The notes: generated by a model from the letters alone, not told the origin. Counted from the stretch's first letter, positions 25,729 to 35,910 are shown. The stretch: DNA of 64,000 nt from Thalassotalea sp. 1_MG-2023 (GCF_030546745.1 NZ_JAUOPD010000010.1:83076-147075), one strand, 5' to 3'. Numbers and translations: made by a program.

Positions 25729-27093
25729 TTAATGTAAACGTTGCGCATTTACTCGATGATCAGGCATCATAAATCGTTTTGGCTGCTGCTTAAGTAGTTG
25801 CCAATATAATGTTGGCACCTTTAATTCAAAATATTCAAGCTTTGTTTTTGATGGTATTGGTTTAAATGCTTGTAGCTTGATGGCGATATTGTTACTTGTG
25901 CGATTACCTTGACAAGTTCGGCTACGGTATAAACCTACGAGGTTATTTGACGAGTCAGAGGTACCGAGTTGCCAACCATTTTCAGTCGCAGTTAACACTG
26001 GCGTAGTAGGTAAAATATGATCACGCCATGGCAGCTGTTCTAATACTTTTGCTCGCAGTACCTTTCGATCACCATGTAACACTTCGTTTTTCAGCACCAC
26101 TACGTTGTGTGCAAAAGGTTTAGCTTGTGCAGTTGAACATCGTTGATGATTTAGTGGTAATGGATACTCATCAATAAAGCCGAAAGAGTGCATCAATTCA
26201 TGCACTAATACATCGATAGTATCGTGGCGATCAATATAAATAATACCATGATCAACATTAGCCCCTCCTTCTGGGTGCATGATCAATAAATAGTCTACAT
26301 GCGTTAGTTGATACGATTTCCATATATTAACCTTACATTGAATGCGATCAGTGTTTTGATGAAAACATGCTAAAGCTTTTAACGGTTGATAAAGCGGTTT
26401 TTCAAAACAAATATAATCGTTTATCGGGAACGCTGATAGTTCGCGTATACGATGCTGTAATAAAATTAAGTCGCCGAGCTCTGTCGCTATCGGTTGAATA
26501 GTTTTCTCACATTGACGATTCAATGGTTTTAACTGTTCAAAAATTGAAAAGTTAGCGAGTGTAGTAAACAAAGGATCACGATTATCAATTATCGCTAGTA
26601 GTTTTGTACGTTCTTGATATTTATTTTCATTACCCAGCATTAATGCAGTTTCTATTGATAGTTTAAGTATGTCTCTGTGCTCTGTATAGGAAGAAAGTAA
26701 GCGATCTGCTTCCGCTATTTTTTTTTCAATAATGTAAGATTTAGCTAAACGTGATACTGCTTGTTTATCGCCTTGCTGGGCAGATTTTTTTAACCAAAAT
26801 AGCGCCTGGTTCTCGCGACCTAAATGCCGATAATACTCAGCAATTTCATAACTTACTTTAGGAGCGTCAGTTGATATTTCAATACTGGCACGAAGCCACT
26901 TTTCACTACCGACTTTGTGGTTTCTTCTTAAAAAATGATAATAGGTAGGTAATTCTTTATACGCCCCATAATTTTGCAACCATGATGGGGCAATATCACG
27001 CTGTAAGGCGACATTAGTAATCGCGGGTAGTAATAACGGTATGGCTAAAAGCAAGACAGCGCATACCGATATGATCAGGCTTTTCAACCTCAT
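25729..27093 (-). CDS. Membrane-anchored TPR/Sel1 zinc metalloprotease
   Basis: This 454-residue protein has an N-terminal signal anchor (residues 6-27) and TPR/Sel1-like helices over about 80-160 (VSYEIAEYYRHLGRENQALFWLKKS). The catalytic region contains VLVHELMHSFGFIDEYPL. This HExxHxxGxxDE pattern, starting at His298, resembles the zinc site of M64-like and related metzincin peptidases. It is probably a periplasmic or envelope peptidase. The gene begins nine bases after nlpI, so it is likely cotranscribed. NlpI acts in Escherichia coli as an adaptor for envelope hydrolases, which makes a functional link attractive but unproven. Confidence 0.7.
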   Translation of the reverse strand: MRLKSLIISVCAVLLLAIPLLLPAITNVALQRDIAPSWLQNYGAYKELPTYYHFLRRNHKVGSEKWLRASIEISTDAPKVSYEIAEYYRHLGRENQALFWLKKSAQQGDKQAVSRLAKSYIIEKKIAEADRLLSSYTEHRDILKLSIETALMLGNENKYQERTKLLAIIDNRDPLFTTLANFSIFEQLKPLNRQCEKTIQPIATELGDLILLQHRIRELSAFPINDYICFEKPLYQPLKALACFHQNTDRIQCKVNIWKSYQLTHVDYLLIMHPEGGANVDHGIIYIDRHDTIDVLVHELMHSFGFIDEYPLPLNHQRCSTAQAKPFAHNVVVLKNEVLHGDRKVLRAKVLEQLPWRDHILPTTPVLTATENGWQLGTSDSSNNLVGLYRSRTCQGNRTSNNIAIKLQAFKPIPSKTKLEYFELKVPTLYWQLLKQQPKRFMMPDHRVNAQRLH

Positions 27094-27102
27094 GGTTTTC
27101 GA

Positions 27103-27996
27103 TTAAGAATCAGGAAATTTAATTTTAGGACTTTTTAACAGATCAAGTTCTAACTGTGCATAGCGATGTTCAACAAACTCATAAACATTGGTACTTAATG
27201 CGAGTTTATAAAAATTAGCTGCGGCTCTTTTGTTTCCCTTGAGTAGGTTTAATTTTCCAAGATAAAAATATGCTTCACATAATCGCTCACTAAATTGTTT
27301 GTTCGAGTGTATATCTTCGGTAACAGTATCAATAAAGTGACTTTGACTAATATTACCAGCATACAAATTGACGATTGATTTTGCCCAGCTACTATCGCTA
27401 ATATTTTTAGCGCGAGATTTAAGATTAGCTAAAGCTTCTTCAGCGTTTACTCTTTGTTCACCGATATATAACCATAACAGTCTGTATGGATCATTTTCAC
27501 TTTGCTGATAGAATTCACGTAGATCATTAACCGCTAATGAAGCACGATCACCATAATAAAGCGCAATACCTCGATTTAAATATGCATATTGATGGTCAGG
27601 TTCAAGTTCAAGCGTAGCGTCAAACGATTCATAGGCTTGTTCATATTCTTGCATTTGCGTGTAATGAATCCCTAAAAAGTTATAGGCTTCAACCAAATCA
27701 GGCTTTAAACGTAATGCACGATTAAAATCGAGTCTTGCTAACGAGCGTAAACCAACACTGTCATAAATAACACCACGGTCATAAAAAAGTTGAGCGCGCT
27801 GCTCATCGGTAATTTCTGCGCGATGGATCACATCACTCATTCTGGCAATAGCAACTTCGCTTTTATAATTAACTGGAAGAGGCTCGGCAATTACCAGTTG
27901 ATCAATATAAGATTTTGATGAAGACGATGTAGCAGAACAACCTTGTAAAATAGCGACAAGCCCTAACACAAGCGAAGAAGATAATAATACTTTCAC
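27103..27996 (-). CDS. nlpI: Lipoprotein NlpI
   Basis: NlpI is an outer-membrane TPR lipoprotein that scaffolds peptidoglycan hydrolases and the Prc protease in Escherichia coli. The 297-residue protein has a signal peptide with the lipobox LQGC (Cys20) followed by SATSSSS. Tetratricopeptide repeats include AQLFYDRGVIYDSVGLRSLA, VEAYNFLGIHYTQMQEYEQA and HQYAYLNRGIALYYGDR. As in Escherichia coli, it lies directly downstream of pnp, here separated by a symmetric terminator. Confidence 0.93.
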   Translation of the reverse strand: MKVLLSSSLVLGLVAILQGCSATSSSSKSYIDQLVIAEPLPVNYKSEVAIARMSDVIHRAEITDEQRAQLFYDRGVIYDSVGLRSLARLDFNRALRLKPDLVEAYNFLGIHYTQMQEYEQAYESFDATLELEPDHQYAYLNRGIALYYGDRASLAVNDLREFYQQSENDPYRLLWLYIGEQRVNAEEALANLKSRAKNISDSSWAKSIVNLYAGNISQSHFIDTVTEDIHSNKQFSERLCEAYFYLGKLNLLKGNKRAAANFYKLALSTNVYEFVEHRYAQLELDLLKSPKIKFPDS

Positions 27997-28080
27997 GAAT
28001 AACTCAGCCTTTATAAAATGTCTGTTTGATTATACTCATGCTATTGATGAATGCGAGTAGTTATCTACATTCATGGCACA

Positions 28081-28107
28081 AAAAAAGGAGCCTTAGGCTC
28101 CTTTTTT
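28081..28107. terminator. Symmetric terminator between pnp and nlpI
   Basis: A 12-bp stem (28081-28092 with 28096-28107) closes on a TTA loop and has six A/T pairs at its base. This gives a U-run in either direction. It ends the pnp transcript 15 bases after the stop. Confidence 0.9.
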
Positions 28108-28121
28108 AACACGATTTAACG

Positions 28122-30251
28122 TTATTCAGCAGATGAATCGTCAGATGACTCTTCAGGTTGTGCTGGTTTTTCAATGCATTCTTTCATGCTTAAACGTACG
28201 CGACCTTGGCGATCTACTTCTAGTACTTTAACCGTCACTTCTTCACCTTCGTTTAATACGTCTGTCACTGCATTTACACGTTCATGTGCAATTTGTGAAA
28301 TATGTACTAAACCATCTTTACCTGGTAATACATTAACAAATGCACCGAAATCTACGATACGTACAACTTTACCTGTGTAAACTGAACCTACTTCAATTTC
28401 AGCCGTTAATGCTTCAATACGTGCAATTGCATCTTTAGCTTGTTCGCCATCAGTTGCTGCAATCTTAACTGTACCGTCATCTTCGATTTCAATAGTTGTG
28501 CCTGTTTCTTCTGTAAGCTGGCGAATAGTTGCACCACCTTTACCGATAACGTCACGAATTTTATCAGCATTGATTTTCATCGTATGAATGCGCGGAGCGA
28601 ATTCAGAGATATCGTCACGAGCACCGTTAATTGCATCATCCATTACAGAAAGGATATGCGTACGTGCACCTTTTGCTTGGTTTAATGCAATTTGCATGAT
28701 CTCTTGTGTGATACCTTCAATTTTGATATCCATTTGTAACGCAGTAATACCTTCAGTAGTTCCGGCTACTTTAAAGTCCATATCACCTAAGTGATCTTCA
28801 TCACCTAAAATGTCAGAAAGTACAACAAAGTCATCACCTTCTTTTACTAGACCCATCGCGATACCAGCAACAGACGCTTTAATTGGTACACCTGCGTCCA
28901 TTAGCGCAAGAGAAGTACCACAAACAGAAGCCATTGAAGATGAACCATTTGATTCAGTAATTTCAGACACTACACGAACAGAGTACGGGAACTCATCAAC
29001 AGAAGGCATAACTGCTAACATACCACGTTTAGCTAAACGGCCATGACCAATTTCACGACGTTTTGGTGAACCAACAAAACCCGTTTCACCAACACAGTAT
29101 GGAGGGAAGTTATAATGCAACATAAAGTTGTCAGTTTTCTCGCCCATAATAGTATCAATACGTTGTGCATCACGTTGCGTACCTAAAGTAGCAGTTACTA
29201 ATGCTTGTGTTTCACCACGAGTAAATACCGATGAACCATGAGTTCGTGGTAATACACCCGTCATAACGTCTAAGGCACGGATCATTTCAGGATCACGACC
29301 ATCAATACGAGGAGAGCCTTGTGTAATACGGCCACGTACGATTGTTTTTTCTAAATCGTGAAATAAATCTTTTGCTTCTTGAACATTCAGTTCAGCATCT
29401 GTTTCTTCTAACTGCGCTAGAACGGCATTACGAATTTCAGCAACTTTTTCATAACGCGCTGCTTTTTCAGTAATTTGATATGCATCATTTACTTGTTCTG
29501 TTGCAAGTTCTGCAATTTTAGTTGCTAAATCAATATTTTTCGCAGGAGCTGACCATTCCCATGAAGGTGTTGCAACTTCTGCAGCAAATTCATTGATAGC
29601 AGTAATTGCCGTTTGCATTTGCTCATGACCATAAACAACCGCACCTAACATCACTTCTTCAGATAAAACGTCAGCTTCTGATTCAACCATTAATACTGCT
29701 GATTCAGTACCAGAAACCACTAAATCTAATTGAGAAGATTCAAGTTCAGATTGTAACGGGTTAAGTAAATATTTACCTTCAGAATAACCAACACGAGCAG
29801 CACCTACTGGACCATTAAATGGTGCACCAGAAATAGCTAATGCCGCCGAAGTACCTAATAGTGAAATAATATCTGGTGAAATTTCAGGATTTGCCGAAAC
29901 AACAGTGATAATAACCTGAACTTCGTTTGTAAACCCTTCTGGGAATAACGGGCGAATTGGACGGTCAATTAAGCGTGCAATTAACGTTTCTTCTTCTGAA
30001 GGACGACCTTCACGTTTGAAAAAACCACCTGGAATTTTACCAGCTGCGTAAGTACGCTCTTGGTAATTAACCGTAAGCGGGAAGAAGTCTTGACCTTCTA
30101 CCGCATCTTTTTTTGCTACTACAGAAACTAATACTGAAGTATCGTCCATGCTTGCCATTACAGCTGCAGTTGCTTGACGTGCTATTGCACCGGTTTCCAA
30201 GGTGACCGTATGCTGGCCAAACTGGAATGATTTTGTTACTGGATTGAACAT
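28122..30251 (-). CDS. pnp: Polynucleotide phosphorylase
   Basis: PNPase degrades RNA from the 3' end using phosphate and is part of the RNA degradosome. The 709-residue protein shows two RNase PH-like halves: the first begins [19 protein letters not shown], and the second carries [20 protein letters not shown] domain ([21 protein letters not shown]) and a C-terminal S1 domain ([20 protein letters not shown]) follow. The ribosomal protein S15 gene that usually precedes pnp is not upstream here. A long stem-loop in the leader (30283-30363) probably supports the classical autoregulation. Confidence 0.98.
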   Translation of the reverse strand: MFNPVTKSFQFGQHTVTLETGAIARQATAAVMASMDDTSVLVSVVAKKDAVEGQDFFPLTVNYQERTYAAGKIPGGFFKREGRPSEEETLIARLIDRPIRPLFPEGFTNEVQVIITVVSANPEISPDIISLLGTSAALAISGAPFNGPVGAARVGYSEGKYLLNPLQSELESSQLDLVVSGTESAVLMVESEADVLSEEVMLGAVVYGHEQMQTAITAINEFAAEVATPSWEWSAPAKNIDLATKIAELATEQVNDAYQITEKAARYEKVAEIRNAVLAQLEETDAELNVQEAKDLFHDLEKTIVRGRITQGSPRIDGRDPEMIRALDVMTGVLPRTHGSSVFTRGETQALVTATLGTQRDAQRIDTIMGEKTDNFMLHYNFPPYCVGETGFVGSPKRREIGHGRLAKRGMLAVMPSVDEFPYSVRVVSEITESNGSSSMASVCGTSLALMDAGVPIKASVAGIAMGLVKEGDDFVVLSDILGDEDHLGDMDFKVAGTTEGITALQMDIKIEGITQEIMQIALNQAKGARTHILSVMDDAINGARDDISEFAPRIHTMKINADKIRDVIGKGGATIRQLTEETGTTIEIEDDGTVKIAATDGEQAKDAIARIEALTAEIEVGSVYTGKVVRIVDFGAFVNVLPGKDGLVHISQIAHERVNAVTDVLNEGEEVTVKVLEVDRQGRVRLSMKECIEKPAQPEESSDDSSAE

Positions 30252-30656
30252 TAATTTTTACCTTTATTCAAAATTTCTTTCTATCCAATCTGTACAATTA
30301 TTTGTTCACTTAGTTGCCATGAAAAACTGATGACCAATAAACAAATAATTATACAGTTTGGATCTCTATCTTTGCTGACTTATTTCAGCACGGGATATTA
30401 TACTGAGTGAGTTACGTATTGCTAGGTCAATTAACGATTTTATTGCTTAAAAAATCACAGATTAGGTAGATATTTTGCTATTTGATGAAATATTTAACTA
30501 TTCACAGAATAGTCAAAAGTTTAAAGGCTCGTATACGTTAGAATGTATACTTACCCTTGGCAAAATTAAATTTGTCATTATTTAACTGTAAAAACTAAGC
30601 CCAACTTTTTATACTCTGCTCCCTCAATTTATTAACGGCTCGATATTTATCTAATC
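30252..30656. other. Divergent pnp / M50 protease intergenic region
   Basis: This 405-base region carries the pnp leader with a long stem-loop at 30283-30363. To the right of it is about 290 bases of AT-rich sequence that must hold the promoters of both divergent genes. No rpsO or other gene is present. Confidence 0.65.
30283..30363 (-). promoter_or_regulatory. Long stem-loop in the pnp 5' leader (likely RNase III target)
   Basis: Positions 30283-30306 are complementary to 30340-30363 at 22 of 24 bases, around a 33-base loop. The structure begins about 32 bases upstream of the pnp ATG in the transcript. In Escherichia coli a long leader stem-loop is cut by RNase III and then removed by PNPase itself, giving autoregulation. 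Position and shape match that arrangement. Confidence 0.75.
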
Positions 30657-31670
30657 ATGAATAAACTCGCATTCACCTATGCCGATACCCAATTTACCGT
30701 CTTTGTTAATGACTCAGAAATAATTCAAGTGTTTTGCGATCAACAAGCAATACAGTTAACCACGGTAAATAATTTCATTAAAAGCTGCCAAGTTAACGGA
30801 GCAACGCTTCGATTTGATACCGAACAATTAACAGCAGGCCGTATTGGTATTGCAACTACTGACGCCCCTTTTGATTACCTTGATGTGCCAACAGCAAGTA
30901 CAGAAAATAAAACAGGCTGGCTAGGCCTAGCGGCATTGGGGCTTAAAGTTTTTAAAAGTGCAAAGGTAATTAAAGCAGCGTTAGCCGGCGCGTCTGTTGC
31001 GGGGTACGCATGGTTATTCTCTTTTGAGTTTGCCATGATGTTAATTATTTGTTTGGTCATTCATGAATATGGCCATGTTCGTGCCATGCAATATTTTGGT
31101 ATTAAAACAAAAGGCATCTATTTAATTCCCTTTGTCGGCGGCTTGGCTGTCAGCGATGAAAAAATCACCACTCGCTGGCAAGACGTGGTAATTTCTTTGA
31201 TGGGCCCAGCCTATGGTTTGATCACCTCAATTTTAGGTGTCGTGTTATATTATGCAACAGACATGGAAATATTTGCCGGAGTTGCTGTGATAAGTGCGTT
31301 ACTGAATTTATTTAACTTATTGCCTATTTTACCGCTTGACGGAGGCCATGTATTAAAAAGTATCAGTTTTTCCATGCGCTCTTGGATAGGTTTACTTGCA
31401 TGTTTAGCCGGTGTAACGCTTGGATTATGGATTAGCTATACCTTTGGCTTGATGCTCTTAGTCTTTTTTATCTTTATTGGCAGTATAGAAATAATCTTCG
31501 AATGGAGAAGCAGAAAACAATCTCATTTGTTACCGCTAGATAGGTACGGTCAAATATTTTCAGCAATAATGTATGTTGCTGTTGTCGCTGGACATGTAGC
31601 AGTGATGATGCATTTTGCTGATGCCGATAATGTAATTCTTAGTTTACCAATGAAAATATTATCGAGCTAA
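30657..31670 (+). CDS. Site-2-protease-type (M50) membrane metalloprotease
   Basis: This 337-residue protein has a soluble N-terminal part of about 100 residues, then six or so membrane helices. The zinc-site motif HEYGH (residues 136-140) sits in a hydrophobic helix, and the third-ligand motif LPLDGGH (about 225-231) comes after NLFNLLPI. Both are diagnostic for M50 intramembrane proteases. Typical substrates are anti-sigma factors or membrane-bound regulators; none is evident next to it. It is divergent from pnp and followed by a terminator. Confidence 0.85.
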   Translation: MNKLAFTYADTQFTVFVNDSEIIQVFCDQQAIQLTTVNNFIKSCQVNGATLRFDTEQLTAGRIGIATTDAPFDYLDVPTASTENKTGWLGLAALGLKVFKSAKVIKAALAGASVAGYAWLFSFEFAMMLIICLVIHEYGHVRAMQYFGIKTKGIYLIPFVGGLAVSDEKITTRWQDVVISLMGPAYGLITSILGVVLYYATDMEIFAGVAVISALLNLFNLLPILPLDGGHVLKSISFSMRSWIGLLACLAGVTLGLWISYTFGLMLLVFFIFIGSIEIIFEWRSRKQSHLLPLDRYGQIFSAIMYVAVVAGHVAVMMHFADADNVILSLPMKILSS

Positions 31671-31689
31671 TTACAACCTTAAAATAACA

Positions 31690-31712
31690 AAGCCTGAATA
31701 AATCAGGCTTTT
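31690..31712 (+). terminator. Terminator after the M50 protease gene
   Basis: AAGCCTGA (31690-31697) pairs with TCAGGCTT (31703-31710), followed by TT. It lies 20 bases after the stop codon. It may also serve the convergent yegD gene. Confidence 0.75.
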
Positions 31713-31761
31713 CGATAAACGTTCTAGAGAAAACTACTGGCATAAATTTAATTAAAGCTAA

Positions 31762-33120
31762 TTATTTAAATATTCGTTCTGCCCAGCGTGTTAAACCAGC
31801 TGTAACACTACCAAAATGGTCACCAACTACAAGCTCTACCCCTGGAAACTGTTGCTCTATATACTGGCTGATCACCGTTGATTTAGCGGTACCTCCGGTA
31901 ACAAAAACAACATCAGGCTGACATTCTGCCTGTCTTACACAATCTTGCATAAGTCGCCCAATAGCCTGTAATTCTTTTTCACACGCTTGCTGGAACCCTT
32001 CAACTGACAAGGTTTGCATTAATGCATGTTCAATATAACTTAAATCAACGGTGTTATTGGGTTCTGTTGATAAAGAAATTTTGGCATTTTCAGCGCTATT
32101 GACCAATTGGTAACTTAGCTTTTCACGATATAGTTTTATTAAACGCCCCACAAGTTCAGGTTGTTCTGCATCTCGTTGTAACATTGCTAAATGCCGACCA
32201 TTGGCTGCGCTATAAAACGCTGTTTGCTCATTAATGTTATTTATCGCAACCGCTTGCCAATAACTGTTCGTTGGCATTGGTTTACCCGATTTTAACTGGC
32301 TAGTTGCACCTAAATTTGGCATTAAACCGCGAAAAGCTAATTGAATATCAAAATCATTTCCCCCAATACGCTCACCTGAGTGCGCAAGCAGGTGTACACT
32401 TCGATCATCACTATCAATATAAGAAGGCCCCATTAAAATCATTGAACAATCTGTAGTACCACCACCAATATCAACAACTAATACACGTTTTTCTGTCGAA
32501 AGCGACGCTTCATACTCAAAGCCCGCCGCAACTGGCTCATACTGAAATTCAATAGAAGAAAACCCGACCCGTTTTGCGGCATTTGTTAAAATAGCAATAG
32601 CTTGTTGGTTGCTTTCCTCCCCTTTTAATCCCTGAAAATTAATCGGACGGCCAATAACGGTTTGATTAACGTCTCGTTTTAGAGAAACTTCTACTTGTTG
32701 TTTTACATGCGACATCATTGCAGCAACAATATCTTCAAATAAATCTATTTGTGGTTGCTTTAAACCACTTGCCCCTAAAAAAGATTTCGGAGATTTAATA
32801 TAGTAGCCTTCTTCTGGCTCTTCCAAGTAATTTGCTAAAGCTTGTTGACCGAACGATAACTCGCTTGATAGCCCATCTAACGCTAACTCACGTAGCGCTT
32901 TTTGCCCTTTTTGCATCGGTAACATACGCAACGTTTTAAACGATTGTTGTTCACTAGGCGTTAACTGAGCATAAAGCCAACTAACAATAATATCTCTATC
33001 TGGTGAATAAAGTGTTGAAGGCATTAACGTGCCATGCGCGGGTAAGTTTACAATTTTGGGTTGGCCGTGCTCCATTACGCCAACAGCACAATTAGATGTA
33101 CCATAGTCAAAACCAATCAT
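31762..33120 (-). CDS. yegD: Hsp70-like protein YegD
   Basis: YegD is a truncated Hsp70/actin-fold ATPase without the usual peptide-binding domain; its cellular role is not settled. The ATPase phosphate-1 motif MIGFDYGTSNCAVGVM and the phosphate-2 motif VLVVDIGGGTTDCSMILMG are visible, as is the adenosine motif VVFVTGGTAKSTVIS. The second ATG (33120) is used because GGGGGAT lies just upstream and the resulting N-terminus fits the family. The product is 452 residues. Confidence 0.93.
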   Translation of the reverse strand: MIGFDYGTSNCAVGVMEHGQPKIVNLPAHGTLMPSTLYSPDRDIIVSWLYAQLTPSEQQSFKTLRMLPMQKGQKALRELALDGLSSELSFGQQALANYLEEPEEGYYIKSPKSFLGASGLKQPQIDLFEDIVAAMMSHVKQQVEVSLKRDVNQTVIGRPINFQGLKGEESNQQAIAILTNAAKRVGFSSIEFQYEPVAAGFEYEASLSTEKRVLVVDIGGGTTDCSMILMGPSYIDSDDRSVHLLAHSGERIGGNDFDIQLAFRGLMPNLGATSQLKSGKPMPTNSYWQAVAINNINEQTAFYSAANGRHLAMLQRDAEQPELVGRLIKLYREKLSYQLVNSAENAKISLSTEPNNTVDLSYIEHALMQTLSVEGFQQACEKELQAIGRLMQDCVRQAECQPDVVFVTGGTAKSTVISQYIEQQFPGVELVVGDHFGSVTAGLTRWAERIFK

Positions 33121-33279
33121 AATATCCCCCATCGCAATAAAAAGCCGCGTAGCTTAAGGCGCTGATATCAATAGTGCAAGTAAAAACACTAAAACTTAAC
33201 AAAATCAACCTATGTAAATGAGCAGCGCTCTTAAGACATCTACACTACCTACACTTTCTTTATTTAAAGGGTATACCTA

Positions 33280-34038
33280 ATGTTTTACAGAGTCATTTTA
33301 AGTATTTTAGTCATGATATCATTCAATAATCAGGCGTTAGCTAACGATACAATAAAAGTGTTAATCGTTTTAACAAGCCACGATCAACTCGGGAGTACAG
33401 GCAAAAAAACAGGCTTTTGGTTACCTGAACTTACGCATCCTTACTATCGTTTAACGCAAGCTAATATTGACGTTGATATTGCCAGTATCAAAGGTGGATT
33501 GGCGCCAATAGACGCGAAAGCCTTTTTAGAGTCGGATGAGTTTCATCAACGTTTTCTGAATGATAAGACACTATTAAACAAAGTTCTCAACACCATACCT
33601 TTGGAAACTATCACCGCTGAAAGCTATCACGCTGTTCTTTTTAGCGGCGGCTCCGGCCCAATGTGGGATTTTCCTAATAATTCAGACATCGCACGTATTG
33701 CCACGGCTATTTATCATAATAACGGAATTATAGCTGCCGTTTGTCATGGTGTTGCTGCATTAACCAATATCACTCTACCCAGTGGTGAGCAATTGATCAA
33801 AGGCAAAAGAATCACAGGTTTTAGCAATATAGAAGAGCAAGAGTTAGGCACAGAAAATATTGTACCTTTTCTTTTACAAAATAAATTAATAGCTCAGGGG
33901 GCAACCTTCATAGAAGGAAAGCCTTGGCAAAGTAATGTGATTATTGATGGGCAGTTAATAACCGGTCAAAATCCTGCATCAGCAACGCCGTTGGCAGACG
34001 CACTTATCAATCAACTATTAAATAAACAATCAATATAA
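33280..34038 (+). CDS. Exported DJ-1/PfpI-family protein
   Basis: This 252-residue protein has a signal peptide (residues 1-21, cleavage after QALA). The type 1 glutamine-amidotransferase-like fold follows, with the nucleophile elbow AAVCHGVAAL (Cys155, His156) and the HAVLFSGGSGPMWDF strand. It resembles the Hsp31/glyoxalase-III-like branch, where the cysteine and a nearby glutamate act on reactive aldehydes. An exported location is less usual for this family. The activity is inferred only. Confidence 0.8.
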   Translation: MFYRVILSILVMISFNNQALANDTIKVLIVLTSHDQLGSTGKKTGFWLPELTHPYYRLTQANIDVDIASIKGGLAPIDAKAFLESDEFHQRFLNDKTLLNKVLNTIPLETITAESYHAVLFSGGSGPMWDFPNNSDIARIATAIYHNNGIIAAVCHGVAALTNITLPSGEQLIKGKRITGFSNIEEQELGTENIVPFLLQNKLIAQGATFIEGKPWQSNVIIDGQLITGQNPASATPLADALINQLLNKQSI

Positions 34039-34054
34039 GCTTAACAAAAAAAGA

Positions 34055-34074
34055 AAGCCGGCATGAGCCGGCTT
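34055..34074. terminator. Bidirectional terminator between the PfpI-like gene and ETF-QO
   Basis: AAGCCGGC (34055-34062) pairs with GCCGGCTT (34067-34074) around ATGA. A-rich sequence lies on the left, giving a U-run for the minus-strand ETF-QO transcript. Confidence 0.8.
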
Positions 34075-34081
34075 AAATTCA

Positions 34082-35731
34082 TTACATGTTGGGGTAATTT
34101 GGCCCCCCAGCCCCTTCTGGGGTTACCCAAGTAATATTCTGGCTTGGGTCTTTAATGTCACACGTTTTACAGTGAACACAGTTTTGTGCATTAATCACAA
34201 ACTTATCGCCATCTTCGGTACTTTCTACTTCATATACTCCTGCAGGACAATATCGCTGAGCTGGTTCTGCATACTTAGGTAAATTAACCGAAATAGGAAT
34301 GCTGCTATCAGCTAATTTTAAGTGGCAAGGTTGTTCTTCTTCATGGTTCGTATTTGATAAAAATACTGAAGTTAGCTTATCAAAACTTAGTTTATTATCC
34401 GGTTTTGGGTACTGAATTACCGCACACTCTGCCGCTGTTTTCAGCTGTTCATGATCTAATGACTCATCTTTAAAGTTAACAGGTAACTTCCCACCAAAAA
34501 AGTTTTGATCAATGGTATTAAATGCACCACCCCAAAAGGTACCAAATTTATGCATCGCTGGGCCAAAGTTACGGGTATTATATAACTCGTCGTAAAGCCA
34601 TGACTGTTTGAACTTTTCTGTAAAATCAATAAGATCTTTACCACCTTCATCACCTGAAACAAGTGCTTGAAATATCGTTTCTGCGGCAAGCATGCCAGAT
34701 TTCATTGCAGTGTGATTGCCTTTAATTTTAGCAAAGTTAATAGTGCCAGCATCACAACCAACGAGTAATGCACCCGGCATGGTCATTTTAGGTAAAGAAT
34801 TAAAACCACCTTTAGCGAGCGCTCTTGCACCATAAGAGACCCGCTTACCATCTGATAGATACTGTGCAATTTTTGGATGATGTTTATACCGTTGAAATTC
34901 ATCAAATGGGCTTAAATGAGGGTTGCTATAATTTAGGTCGATAATCATTCCTACGAACACTTGATTATTTTCAGCATGATACAAATAACCACCGCCACCT
35001 GTTTCTTTATCTAATGGCCAACCAGCAGTATGAACAACTAAGCCCTCTTGATGTTTATCAGGGTCAATGTCCCATATTTCTTTGAAGCCAATGCCGTAGT
35101 GTTGAGGTGATTTATTAGCGTCTAAGGCAAATTTGCCAATGAGCTCTTTACCTAGGTGGCCACGACAACCTTCTGCAAACACAGTATATTTAGCGCGAAG
35201 TTCCATGCCTGGCACAAATGAATCTTTTTGATTACCTTCAGTATCAAGCCCCATATCACCGGTTAATATGCCAGCAACACTTCCATCATCGTGATAAATA
35301 ACTTCTTGTGCCGGAAAGCCAGGAAAAATTTCAACACCTAAACTTTCTGCTTGTTCAGCTAACCAGCGGCACATGTTACCCATGCTCGCAATATAGTTAC
35401 CATTATTGTGCATCGTTTTGGGTACACCAAAACCGGGGAGTTTAATCGCACTTTCATCCCCGTTTAATAAATAAATATCATCGCCAGTAACTTTGGTATT
35501 TAGTGGCGCTCCTTTTTCTTGCCAATCAGGAAAAAGTTCATTTAATGCTCTTGGTTCAAAAACAGCACCAGATAAAATATGTGCCCCTACCTCTGAACCC
35601 TTTTCAACAACACAAACCATTAGCTCTTGTTCTTTTTCTTGAGCTAACTGCATTAGCTTACATGCAGTAGATAAACCAGAAGGACCAGCCCCCACGATCA
35701 CTACGTCAAATTCCATTGATTCGCGTTCCAT
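34082..35731 (-). CDS. Electron transfer flavoprotein-ubiquinone oxidoreductase
   Basis: ETF-QO takes electrons from reduced ETF (fed by acyl-CoA dehydrogenases) and reduces ubiquinone at the inner membrane. The 549-residue form starts MERESMEFDVVIVGAGPSG, with GGGGGAATT before its ATG at 35731; the longer frame would run into the operator sites. The FAD motif, the quinone-binding middle region (GCDAGTINFAKIKGNHTAMK) and the C-terminal [4Fe-4S] ligands (CPAGVYEV, then CVHCKTCDIKDP) are present. It is divergent from etfBA. Confidence 0.96.
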   Translation of the reverse strand: MERESMEFDVVIVGAGPSGLSTACKLMQLAQEKEQELMVCVVEKGSEVGAHILSGAVFEPRALNELFPDWQEKGAPLNTKVTGDDIYLLNGDESAIKLPGFGVPKTMHNNGNYIASMGNMCRWLAEQAESLGVEIFPGFPAQEVIYHDDGSVAGILTGDMGLDTEGNQKDSFVPGMELRAKYTVFAEGCRGHLGKELIGKFALDANKSPQHYGIGFKEIWDIDPDKHQEGLVVHTAGWPLDKETGGGGYLYHAENNQVFVGMIIDLNYSNPHLSPFDEFQRYKHHPKIAQYLSDGKRVSYGARALAKGGFNSLPKMTMPGALLVGCDAGTINFAKIKGNHTAMKSGMLAAETIFQALVSGDEGGKDLIDFTEKFKQSWLYDELYNTRNFGPAMHKFGTFWGGAFNTIDQNFFGGKLPVNFKDESLDHEQLKTAAECAVIQYPKPDNKLSFDKLTSVFLSNTNHEEEQPCHLKLADSSIPISVNLPKYAEPAQRYCPAGVYEVESTEDGDKFVINAQNCVHCKTCDIKDPSQNITWVTPEGAGGPNYPNM

Positions 35732-35763
35732 AATTCCCCCCGAAATGATAACCACACTGAAAT

Positions 35764-35798
35764 TCAAACACCCGTTTGATTTTCAAACACCTGTTTGA
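35764..35798. promoter_or_regulatory. Tandem PsrA-like operators upstream of ETF-QO
   Basis: There are two palindromes, TCAAACACCCGTTTGA (35764-35779) and TCAAACACCTGTTTGA (35783-35798), with identical perfect six-base arms and centres 19 bases apart. The pattern CAAAC-N4-GTTTG is the binding motif described for PsrA, the TetR-family repressor of fatty-acid degradation genes in gammaproteobacteria. Their position just upstream of the ETF-QO start fits repression that is relieved by acyl-CoA or fatty acid. Confidence 0.7.
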
Positions 35799-35889
35799 TA
35801 ACATCATACCTATAGAATTTTCGCCAGTAAATACTATGATGTAAAAGACTGTTTATTGGTATAAAACAAAAAACGTTCAATCGCACAAA

Positions 35890-35910
35890 TTTACGTTGAC
35901 GTTCACGTAA
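35890..35910. promoter_or_regulatory. LiuR-like operator between ETF-QO and etfBA
   Basis: TTACGTTGACGTTCACGTAA (35891-35910) has TTACGT/ACGTAA arms and contains TTGACGTTCACGTAA. This is close to the motif reported for LiuR, a MerR-family regulator of branched-chain amino acid degradation. ETF serves those dehydrogenases too, so dual control of this divergent region by fatty acid and branched-chain signals is plausible. Confidence 0.55.
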
